From Agrostemma githago (taxonomy: Eukaryota > Streptophyta > Magnoliopsida > Caryophyllales > Caryophyllaceae), in the NCBI GenBank assembly GCA_958450325.1, contig OY288239.1, positions 58,981,049 to 59,045,048 of the forward strand: a stretch of 64,000 nt of DNA. Reading direction: 5' to 3'. Shown piece by piece: positions 55,326-64,000 of this stretch; positions within the stretch are counted from its first letter, which is position 1; each line of letters starts with the position of its first letter. Position numbers and translations under genes: made by a program. Under the pieces are notes generated by a model. The model searched no databases and had not been told where the DNA came from. It saw nothing but the letters and a program-made list of their open reading frames with translations.

Positions 55326-57130
55326 AGACCGCTCTTACCACCACACCAATTATCAAAGCTCCCGATTGGAATCTTCCATTTAAGATCATGTTCGATGCAT
55401 CCGATTTTACCGTTGGTGCCGTTCTAGGTCAACGGATTGATAAAAAGCTACATGTGATATATTACGCAAGCAAAACATTAGATGAAGCCCAATCGAGGTA
55501 TACAACAACCGAGAAAGAGATGCTTGCCGTTGTCTATGCCATGGAGAAATTCCGAAATTATGTTACCGGTTCCAAAGTCGTAATTCACACCGATTATGCG
55601 GTGATTCGATACATCATGTCTAAGAAGGAGACCAAGTCCCGACTCTTTCGGTCGGTCCTCCTTCTACAAGAATTTGATATTGAGATTAAAGACAAAGCCG
55701 GATCGGAGAACTTGGTAGCGGATCATCTTAGTAGACTAACGGTTAGTAAAGAAAGCAATGAAGAAGATGGTATACCCATCAATGAAGCTATGAGAGATGA
55801 GGCCTTGATGGCCGTCGAAACTATTACACCTTGGTATGCCGATATCGTCAATTTCTTAGTATCTCATTTTATTCCGGACGATTATTCCAAGAAAGAGAGA
55901 AAGAAACTACGTTATGAGGCCCGACGCTATTATTGGGACGAACCATATTTGTTTCGCCGTTGTGTAGATGGAATTTACCGACGATGTGTCACGGCCGATG
56001 AAGGATATGATATTGTGAAGCACCTTCACTTGACATCTTATGGTGGACACTTGGCCAACCAAAAGACAATTGCCAAGGTTCTCCAAAGAGGGTTTTGGTG
56101 GCCTTCCATGTTTAAGGACATTCGAGCTTTTATTCTCACGTGCGATGCTTGTCAACGAAGTGGGAATATTACAAGAAGAAATGAGATGCCCCTTCAACCC
56201 ATCTTAGAAATTGAATTGTTCGATGTTTGGGGCATTGATTTCAAGGGTCCGTTCACATCCTCCTTTGGTAACAAATACATCCTAGTTGCGGTTGATTATG
56301 TCTCAAAATGGATCGAGGCCGTAGCTCCCCCCACCAATGACTCCAAGGTTGTAATCAAACTTTTCAAGAATGTAATTTTCCCAAGATTCGGTATGCCTAG
56401 AGCCATAATTTGTGATGGAGGCTCTCATTTTAGGAAATATACCTTTGAACACCTTCTTAGGAAATATGGTATCACTCACAAGATGTCCCTAGCCTACCAC
56501 CCTCAATCAAATGGGCAAGCCGAGATCTCCAACCGTCAAATCAAGGGAATTTTAGAGAAAGTTGGAAATACACACCGAAAGGATTGGTCATTGAAATTAA
56601 ATGACGCCATTTGGGCATTAAGGAGGGCTTACAAAGCGCCGATTGGAACTACTCCTTATCGTCTTGTGTATGGTAAAGTTTATCATTTACCGGTGGAATT
56701 AGAACACAAAGCCGAATAGGCAATCAAAGAGCTAAACTTCGATGAGAGTGTTGTAGGAGATAACCGCCTTCTCCAACTACAAGAATTGGAAGAATTAAGA
56801 CTTGAGGCCTACGAGAACTCGAAGATTTACAAGGAACGAACTCCCCAATGGCACGATTCTCGAATACTTCGTAAGGACTTCTCCGTTGGTGATAAGGTAT
56901 TACTCTTCAATTCTCACTTTAAGCTCTTCCCCGGTAAGTTGAAATCAAAATGGTCGGGTCCATTCGAAGTGACCAAGGTGCAACCATATGGATCAATAGA
57001 GATATCAAGCCCAGAAACCGGGAAGTTTATGGTTAATGGACAACGTTTGATGATTTGCCATCCCGGTCACGTTCGTGAGACCTTTGCTACCGTGAAGTTT
57101 GGTGAGCTCCCATTGGAGAGCGATGTTTAA
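55326..57130 (+). pseudogene. Athila RNase H and integrase
   Basis: RNase H: FDASD, YASKTL, TEKEMLAVVYA and HTDYA carry the acidic catalytic residues; LVADHLSRL closes it. Integrase: His-His (HLTSYGGH) with Cys-Cys (CDAC) zinc site, then GIDF, ICDGG and the Glu in NGQAEISNRQ as the catalytic triad, and a C-terminal GDKVLLFNSH-KLFPGKL-SKWSGPF domain in 56786-57130. A TAG at 56717-56719 stands in a conserved run that reads on in the same frame. There is no chromodomain, as usual in Athila. Confidence 0.93.
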
Positions 57131-57431
57131 CCCCCTCTCGAAATTTGAAGGCTTGGTGGCATCCTCAACAACCACCTTGTATATATGTATCATATTTATT
57201 TAAGTTTGTTAGTTTGTTAGCCTGAGAAGAATGGTTGAACTTGTATTTCGCCATGGAGCATTTATTTGGATGAAGATCAAGCTTTTGGAGAAGTTATGGA
57301 GCCAAATTGAAGACCACAAGCACGTTTGTGGGAGATATTGATTATGTAATGTGAGTCGAGTCAATACTTGAATCTTTAGGTGATTATTGAAGAGCCATGA
57401 AATGGCAAGGCGGAAAAACGAAGAAAACAAG
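57131..57431 (+). other. Post-integrase linker (D)
   Basis: Non-coding, with the phrase ACCACCTTGTATAT shared with 6030 in element A. Nothing else is supported. Confidence 0.5.
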
Positions 57432-57700
57432 ACCGCCGGGCGAAATTTCGCCAAGTGAGACCTGACCGGGCGAAACTTCGCCCTACGGAAAGTTGCCAGA
57501 ATTGCCGAAATTGAAGAAGATACCACCGGGCGAAATTTCTCCCGGTGAGATTTTGACCGGGTAAAATTTCAACCGGTGGAAAAAATGGCAGAAAACGATT
57601 TTCACGACGCAAAGTCCGTCGGGTGAAATTTCACCCGGTAGTGCTTGACCGGGTGAAATTTCACCCGGAGGCATGAGCTTGAATGGATCACCTATAACAC
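57432..57700 (+). promoter_or_regulatory. Internal palindrome cluster with TATA (D)
   Basis: Eight or so dyads GGGYGAAATTTCRCCC at 57432-57672, starting 300 nt after the integrase stop, followed by CCTATAACAC at 57691 and a C/T-rich leader up to the ORF at 58001. Repeats the LTR arrangement of the same element. Confidence 0.6.
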
Positions 57701-58000
57701 ACCTCCTCACTAAAATTTCAATTCCCTCCTTCATATTTACCACACATAACTTTCCCTCCAAAAATTTTTTACACCAAAATTTTACCACCAACTTTAAAAC
57801 TTTCACTTTCCCTCCTCAACCACCCTTATTTATATCACCCTTTTTACCAACAATTCACTCCACTTTTTCACCCATCATAAACTCATCAAACCTCCTTGGT
57901 GATTAATTTTGGGTTTTGAAGAAGGAAAAGAAGTTTCGGGATTTTTCTTGCAATTAGTATCAAGGAGACAAGAGCCCAACGAGCCGCGCGTAAACAAGGT

Positions 58001-58849
58001 ATGGCTTCGACCTCAACTTCTAAACGTTCTACTTCTTGTAAGCCCAAACTTTTACCTTGTCCTAATACACCCTTGGCTCAAACCTTCTCTGAAAAAGCCT
58101 TTCAGAGTACAAGGTGGCCTTGTCCGTTCACAATGAAAATTTTAGGAATAGAGGACGATATTAGAGAGTTATCGTCTAGGACCAGAACAAGCGGACTTCT
58201 TAATTTTGTGCCTTGCACAAATAAAGACTTGACATGTGAGTTCTTAGGTACCTTTACGATCGATAACCCGACCACACCAAGAGAGTTTAAATTTAGATTG
58301 TTCGGTAGAAATCATTGTTTAACTGTTTCTGAATTCGGCCTAGCCTTAGGTCTACCCTCATCGGGTACCGGAATTAGTAAACCTTTGAGTAATGTACAAG
58401 CTAGTGCTTCTAGAAGAGACCTTTGGCGGTGCTTAGCACGTGGTCAACGAGATTTTGAACCTAATTCAAACTTTACCGCTGAAATCCGTAACCCCGCTAC
58501 TCGTTACTTTGCCGAGATACTTTCTCATTGTTTGATACCATCTACCGATAATATCATTAATCTTAATGTGTGCGTTTTACAATTGATTTCTGACTCTTTG
58601 CTTGGTAACCCTAACCCCCATGACCTACCACTCATTGTAGCGTTGCATTTTCATCAAATTATTGTTGCTCAACGCCCCTCCGTAGACTGTGGTGGTCTTG
58701 TGACTTTAATCGCGAAAAATTTGGGTTATGCGACCGACCATCTTCTCCCACATGACAACGTGTCTGACTTGACGAGGCCTACCTTCCCACCTGGATCTTT
58801 AATGTGCCTGACCATCGCCTCGTCTCCATTTGCCATGATCGTGCTTTAA
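58001..58849 (+). CDS. Athila env-position ORF (ATHILA ORF-1-like), 282 aa
   Basis: Open from ATG 58001 to TAA 58847-58849, the only long intact frame of the element. Contents: a Ser/Thr-rich start; KDLTCEFLGTF; a segment FKFRLFGR-HCLTVSEF followed by Leu-Gly-Leu-Pro; IRNPATRYFAEILSHCLIP; LIVALHF; CGGLVTLIAKNLG. These blocks recur in order in element A and fit the ATHILA ORF-1 family. It ends before the charged helical C-terminus seen in A (8387-8581), so it is probably truncated. No signal peptide or transmembrane helix; the function is unknown and the env label is positional only. Confidence 0.75.
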   Translation: MASTSTSKRSTSCKPKLLPCPNTPLAQTFSEKAFQSTRWPCPFTMKILGIEDDIRELSSRTRTSGLLNFVPCTNKDLTCEFLGTFTIDNPTTPREFKFRLFGRNHCLTVSEFGLALGLPSSGTGISKPLSNVQASASRRDLWRCLARGQRDFEPNSNFTAEIRNPATRYFAEILSHCLIPSTDNIINLNVCVLQLISDSLLGNPNPHDLPLIVALHFHQIIVAQRPSVDCGGLVTLIAKNLGYATDHLLPHDNVSDLTRPTFPPGSLMCLTIASSPFAMIVL

Positions 58850-59241
58850 TAGTCCCCAACATAAACCGAACCAATATTTATAACTGTCACAATTGAGACC
58901 TACCCTTAGGTCCCAGTGAATTCCGACTGAACGAATCGGGGGGGTGTGGGAGTTTAGGAGTATGCCGGTGAGGACACTCCGACGGCTTTCTTTGCATCAA
59001 ATGATTACTCGATTTAGATTCTCCTCCATGAGTCGGTAGATAATATGGTCGGTGATGTGTATGTTGTGCGTATGTTTGGATTAAGTCGGTGAGTCTTTAA
59101 TCAATCTTTGAAATGAATTTGTTCCTTGTTCCTTGCTTCATCAGTTTATAATCATTGTGATTGTTCTACCTCTAGCAAAATTACAAGCTGTCCCACTGTC
59201 CCATCAATTTTTGTGGCCGTAGCGGCCTTGGTTTTGCTCCC
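58850..59241 (+). other. Spacer after the env-position ORF (D)
   Basis: No ORF supported. It contains a run of eight G at 58940 and the phrase GTGGCCGTAGCGGCCTTGG that precedes the hairpins. Confidence 0.4.
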
Positions 59242-59457
59242 GGTCTTTAGGCGATGTTATTACGCCATTGACCCTTTTGAAAAATCCAAATTTTAATCAA
59301 TTTTTCTCAATTTTTCTTGATCCAGGCTAGGTGACGTGACTACACCTACGCCCAATTTTTCACCCCTTCGTTTTAATTTCTTTTCTTCTCTCTTACTTGT
59401 TTTTCAATTTCTTAGCCACTTGGCTAGGGTCTAGGTGTTGTGATTGCACCTAGGCCC
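59242..59457 (+). other. Triple hairpin array (D)
   Basis: Stem-loops at 59242-59273, 59325-59352 and 59427-59457 with loops ATGTTATTA, ACGTGACTA and TTGTGATTG. The third has an 11-bp stem (GGGTCTAGGTG/CACCTAGGCCC). It corresponds one-to-one with the arrays in A and C. Confidence 0.62.
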
Positions 59458-59596
59458 GCCACTATTTTATCGTTTTCTTTATTTTCTTTTTTCTTTTTCT
59501 TTTCTCAAAGATTTTGAAAAATCCAAAAACACTTGAAAAATCCTAAAAATCCAAAAAATATTTTTCTTTTCCGTCTTTTTCGTTCTTCCCCTACTT

Positions 59597-59635
59597 GTCC
59601 ATTGAGGACAATGTACGGTTTTAGTGGGGGGGAGG
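59597..59635 (+). promoter_or_regulatory. Internal hairpin plus PPT-like tract (D)
   Basis: Arms around AGGA with a 5-bp perfect core (CATTG/CAATG), then GTTTTAGTGGGGGGGAGG. Second copy of the unit found before the LTR at 61227-61261. Confidence 0.58.
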
Positions 59636-61226
59636 AGTCTACTATCTTTTATTTTGCCAAAAATCTTTTCAAAATCTATAAAAATTTGAAAAATTCGAAA
59701 AATCAAAAACATTTTTCTCCTTTCTTTCTCTTTTCTTTTCTTGTTTCTCGTTATGTTTTCGTGTTCCGTGTACGGTCTTGTTCTCTACTCTTACTGGTAA
59801 CCACCACCTTGAAGCGCGAATTGAAGAGATTATGAAAGCATCCGCTTGGTAACTTCCTTCCTTTTTTCTTTAATTTTGTAGAGGAGTTAGGTTGTTGCTA
59901 TTGGAGGCTCTCGAGGTGAGCATTTTGGGTGTTGTGGTTGATTATGTGCTTTAATGTTGATGCAGTATGGAGTACATGACCTTACTTGTGTTTTATTTCA
60001 TTTGCTTTTCCTTTTTCATGTGTTTCCTTTTGTTTTTGTATAGAGTGTCTAGGACTAAATGTTTTCGAAAACCCGATTACGAACTTATTGCAAGAGTTTA
60101 CATTCCATTGTAGATAACCCATTGTAGATTTTGGACCTTAATCTAGTAGAATGACTCTTAATCAATGAATTTGTTGATCCTTTAGCTTGAGTCCACCTTT
60201 TCTACTAGAGGTTTACTTCGGGGTTTGCATTTGACCACCTTGACCACCCATGGAGGAGTTAGGCCTTGGTTTCCGCATCCCATTTTCTAGGTGACCTTGC
60301 TCGAATGACCATTGCACCTTTAGTCCAAATTCTTTCCGCCTTTTTGTGGGTTATCCGGGAATGGCGCTTGTTCTCGTTTACCTATTTTCCTCCACCTATA
60401 CATCACCACAATAAGTTTACACAAAAATAACCTCCAAGCTTGGTTATGAACCACACCAAAATCAAAAAGCCAAAAAAGGACAAACCAAAGCAAGAGAAAA
60501 GGGCACAAAAATATGAAAAACAAGGAGAGAAAAGGAGCTTCAAATGAAATCATATCATCAAAAACATCTCCTTCAAAAAAAAGCCCTTTGATCGATTCGT
60601 TGCCGTGAAGTGCCTACTAGAGGACCGAGTACCGAGGTAGGAAGATAGCGGTGATTAGTCGATCCACCCCAATAATTGTAAACACTCCACCTTTTTGTTT
60701 GAGCTAATTTAGGAAATTCGAGTTTGGAACGACCCTCTTGGCTTAGCCAAAGAGAGCGGACTACACCTACCTACAGTGTCGAACGAATTCACGGTTCACT
60801 TATTCCACTCCGTTATACGCCCCGTCGTACCCCTTTAGAAGACTAGGAGGACCTAGGCTAAGTTGTCAACATCTATATTGCTTAATTGTCATAGTATTAG
60901 GCTTTGGTCCTTGTTTACGTGGGTCATTTATCTTGGAAGATTATTGTCGTTTTAGGTAAGTAATCGGTGTCTTCCCCGCCGTCTCGATGAGGGATTCGGT
61001 GTTTTATTTTTGCTTTGGATGCGTCTATTCTTTCTTGTTATATGTTTTTGTGTGTTTAGTCGCATCCACCATTTTGAGCAAGCCCCAACTTGCCTTGTAT
61101 GGGAGTACTCTACCTCATGAGTATTTCGATGTGAATTGAAGGGACGGATAGGGCCCGTTAATTGCCCCGTTTCGGCTTAGCATAGTCTAGCTAGTAGTAG
61201 TAGTTGTAATTTCTTTTTGGGTCTTT
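59636..61226 (+). other. Athila 3' non-coding region (D)
   Basis: No supported coding; parallels 9424-11048 in A and 27808-29480 in C by ordered shared phrases. An A-rich segment at 60430-60590 gives spurious Lys-rich frames. Confidence 0.6.
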
Positions 61227-61261
61227 GATCGAGGACGAGCACCGGTTTAGTGTGGGGAAAT
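61227..61261 (+). promoter_or_regulatory. Terminal hairpin and polypurine tract (D)
   Basis: GATCG/CGAGC arms (one mismatch) around AGGA at 61227-61240, then GTTTAGTGTGGGGAAAT to the LTR. Confidence 0.78.
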
Positions 61262-63104
61262 TGTTGTGTGCTAAATTTAGACCGTTTTTCCCCTCATTTA
61301 GACCCGTTTTCCCCTCGTTTTGCGAGTTCAGAGTGCGATTATCGCCATATTTTGTGTACTTCTCGCATTAGCGTCCCTCTTGTGCATTTTACGTGTTTTT
61401 GGTAGTTTTTCTATCAATTTTGATAGGATTTGGCACCGAAATCACGATCGAGCTTCCACGAGCACAAGAGAAGGGAATATCATTCAAAGAGCAAAGCACA
61501 CAACTTAAAGTTTAAAGTCATCCAATCAATCGACGAAGAATGAGACAAGGAATAAGGCCTGAGATATGACCGGGCGAAATTTCACCCGGTGAGACACCAC
61601 CGGACGAAATTTCACCCGACGGTAAAACGCCTCCCTGAAGATTTTCCGAGACTTCTCACCGGGCAAAATTGACCGGGCGAAATTTCGCCCACCAGGTGAA
61701 ATTTCGCCCGATGAAAAGATGTGCCGAAAAACGCTGAAAATGAAGAAAATCTCACCGGGCAAAAATTTCACCCGGTGGGATTATTACGCAAGACCGCAGG
61801 GCGAAGTTTCACCCTATGAAGACGTAGAGGATGATTGTCTCACTAATGAAGCAAGAGTTGGATTTGGGCTTTAGGTTAAGAAGACCCATTAAGGATTACT
61901 ATATATTTGTTACCCTAAATTGTTGCCCAAGGCATTCTCCATTAGAGTAGTATTAGCATCCATCATCCACCATTAGTGTAGTTACACATCCATTTAGTAG
62001 AACAATGTAGTTTCTCTAATAATCAAGTAGTTTACATAGTAATTAGTAGTAGATCTACTTAGTTTCCATCAACAATTCTCTAGATTTCAAGTTTGTAGAA
62101 GATTATTTCAAGTTTTATTTGAAGATTTGTGGGGTTTATTGAAGAATTAGTGACAAGTTCTTCATTCTCTTCATCAAAGATTCAATCTTTATTCATGCAA
62201 TCTTCTTATTTCTTCTAGATCTTCATAGTTGGTACATTTCTTTCCACTCTCTAATCTCTAGTTTACATTTAATTTAGTTTTCTCATTATTGTCTTGTTTA
62301 GATCATCTTAGTGTTGTTAGTTTCTCTAGATTTTGTTCATGTCGTTCTACATTATTCTCTTGATTAATTTGGTAATTTCATAGTTTAGTGGGTAATTGTT
62401 AGAGCGTAGTTTTCTCATCATCTTGTAGTTAGTTTCCTTATATCTAGTTAATATGCATGCTTTAGATAGTTTCTCTTTATTTAATGCTTTATTGTCTTTC
62501 ATTATGATTAGTGAGTAGATTTCTTGTTGGGGGGTTTAGGGATGAAGACTTGGATTATTTGAATTTAGGGGTATTGGTGGGTTGCTTGCTTGTTGGTTTA
62601 TCTAGCTTGTGGTTGTTGTGTCATTGTTGTTTTAGTCCGGCTAACTAGACCGACCTTGACTCGTTTCTATCAATATGGGGAAACTCGGGGTAGAAATTAC
62701 CAGAACAAGAGATTTACCGTTCTTCGCCGCGAAAGCAGGTTTTTAGGTGGGTTGGGTGAAGAAACCGAAAGGTGGCATTCTCCCTTTATCAATGTTGCAA
62801 CAAAAAGTCAATCCCGACCTTCTTAGACTCCATGTTCCGAATCCCGACTTCTCCCTAACGCCTTTCCCTAGATTGATCACCCCTAGCTATTCTCGTAGTT
62901 ATTTCTCTAGCGTAGACTCGACCTTTAGAAACCCCCTTCTAGACATCAAACACGTCACTTTAAACTTGCTCACACACTCCGTTCCCTGTGGACCGACCTC
63001 GACTTACCACAAATACTTGTTAGTTTTTGTGTCATCTCGAGTCTTATAAATATCGTTTGATCCCCCGTCCTTCGTTAACGACCGATACGATTGGGAGGCG
63101 ATCA
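61262..63104 (+). repeat. 3' LTR of element D, 1843 bp
   Basis: Partner of 49351-51206, slightly shorter through a small deletion near 62007. It carries the same palindrome cluster (61568-61818) and TATATATTT (about 61900). Confidence 0.94.
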
Positions 63105-64000
63105 AAATCACATAGTGAGGAGTTGCACCCTCGGAGTGTACACTAAACAAGACACGATGCGTAGATGATTGAGAACGGATCTCTGAACTTCTCGAGTTTA
63201 GTTTGGGTGTTTTAGTGTTTATGGTTGAAGTTGTGGACGTTACGTATGTTTATAACGTGTCATGGATCTAGTGTCCATACTAGTCGGACTCGTCGTTATT
63301 GAAATGCATAAATAAAGGTACGGAATGTAGAGTTTTGTTTAGATGACAACCTAGTGACGATACGACTTCGAGGCGGATCCTCCTAACCTTTTTTACAGCA
63401 GTTCCAGCAGAGCTTCGCTTCGGTAATTAGCGGTGGCTAGTCAAACATAGGTGTCCCTTTTCGTTCAAATCAAGTCAGGAAATCGAAAGACTACGAGGAG
63501 TAGTGTTGATTTGCGTATCGGGACAGACGATCGATTGGATCGTACTTAGAGTCGGAGTGCGACGCTAAGTTAAAAAAAGAGAGGGGGAGAAGCTGAATTG
63601 TGAGAGAGGTTCACGAATTCTTGAGGTGTGTTCAAATGAGCGGAATAGGGGGGTTATTTATAGTTGTTCGCGCAGTTCAAATCAACCTTTCGAACGCTTG
63701 GAATCTTGCACACCAAGACTGAGGCGCCTAAGTGTGGACATGACATAGGTCCACCCCGACGCGGTCACGCGCGGGTTTGGGGAGACGAATGAATCTCCAT
63801 ATGAGATGGGTCGAATTGAATTTTAAATCGAAGTAGGAGTCGCCACCGAATTTTGTGGGAGTTCGGGCCCGTTCGAACCCTCTCTATGTCGTAGTGGGCC
63901 GTGTACAAAATACGGCCAATTTCCGATGTCAGAGTTTATTGGGTTCGTCCCTTAGCATTTGATACCGAAACCGACATTATCGGATATCGTGTATTGAATG
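63105..64000 (-). repeat. Ogre-like LTR, distal part (continues past the window)
   Basis: Starts with the right copy of AAATC and continues the sequence interrupted at 49350. No ORF is supported. A phrase GGAGTCGCCACC at about 63837 resembles the reverse complement of the element's PBS, so part of this could be internal Ogre sequence of another copy; I could not find a clear LTR terminus here. Confidence 0.45.

Larger units (their letters stand above)
49346..63109 (+). mobile_element. Element D: complete Athila retrotransposon, 13.75 kb, with TSD
   Basis: Element proper 49351-63104; target duplication AAATC at 49346-49350 and 63105-63109. LTRs start TGTTGTGTGC and end GGCGATCA. PBS, gag, protease, RT, RNase H, integrase, an env-position ORF, a triple hairpin array, an internal PPT and a terminal PPT follow in order. 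RT with FMDD and the wording of the palm place it in Athila. Lesions: stops at 52325 and 56717, frameshifts near 54060, 54580 and 55318. Confidence 0.95.

Noticed and set aside
58001..58849. Genuine viral envelope protein
   Set aside because: No signal peptide, no transmembrane helix and no cleavage site; only its position after pol suggests env.

Overview
The window is repeat-dense nuclear DNA from a large-genome flowering plant, most likely a eudicot; nothing in it lets me name the genus. I find no intact host gene, no rRNA, no intact tRNA gene and no CRISPR array. Almost everything is LTR retrotransposon sequence: Ty3/gypsy chromovirus (Tekay/Del-like), Athila, Tat/Retand and Ogre-like. 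The rest is a CACTA-like DNA transposon carrying fragments of a host gene, and one hAT-type MITE.

Layout. 1-3976 is the 3' end of a plus-strand chromovirus with a 3.26 kb LTR, inserted in the gag of a pol-less Athila element (A) that runs to about 12997. Element A abuts a Tat reverse-transcriptase scrap (12998-13241), an inverted chromovirus LTR scrap (13242-13300) and the left part of a CACTA-like transposon (13301-14225). That transposon is split by a complete minus-strand chromovirus, 14226-38529, with target duplication GTATA. The chromovirus is itself split in gag by a 12.7 kb pol-less Athila-like element (C), 21495-34234, target duplication CTCTG. The 5' LTR of C holds a solo chromovirus LTR (21704-23650, CTTAG). 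Its 3' LTR holds a solo LTR of a third Athila-like family (B, 32186-33837, GTTCC) and an Ogre/Tat-like LTR fragment (E, 29888-31553). Because C has two LTRs, each of these sites can be read occupied in one LTR and empty in the other.

After 38530 the CACTA-like element resumes with four degenerate exons of a lysophosphatidic acid acyltransferase gene and ends in subterminal repeats near 41185. Then come more chromovirus LTR pieces (41214-43150), a truncated minus-strand Tat/Retand element (43150-46124) inserted in an Ogre-like gag (46125-46490), the Ogre-like leader and primer binding site, and its LTR (48302 to the window end). That LTR is interrupted by a complete 13.75 kb Athila element (D, 49351-63104, AAATC) with gag, protease, RT, RNase H, integrase and an env-position ORF. 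D has two premature stops and three frameshifts, but its catalytic residues are present.

Most interesting signals. (1) Every Athila-like family, and LTR E, carries a cluster of short dyad-symmetric repeats just upstream of a TATA box. The palindrome differs by family, and in A, C and D the cluster-plus-TATA unit occurs a second time after the gag/pol section, ahead of the env-position ORF in A and D, as if the LTR promoter had an internal twin. (2) Several hairpin sets keep the loop constant while the stem sequence changes with base-pairing preserved: three in tandem in each Athila 3' region, and others in the chromovirus LTRs. (3) Each readable polypurine tract lies just behind a hairpin with an AGGA-like apex, and the Athila-type elements have two such hairpin-plus-tract units each. 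These are read by eye and need alignment-based tests.
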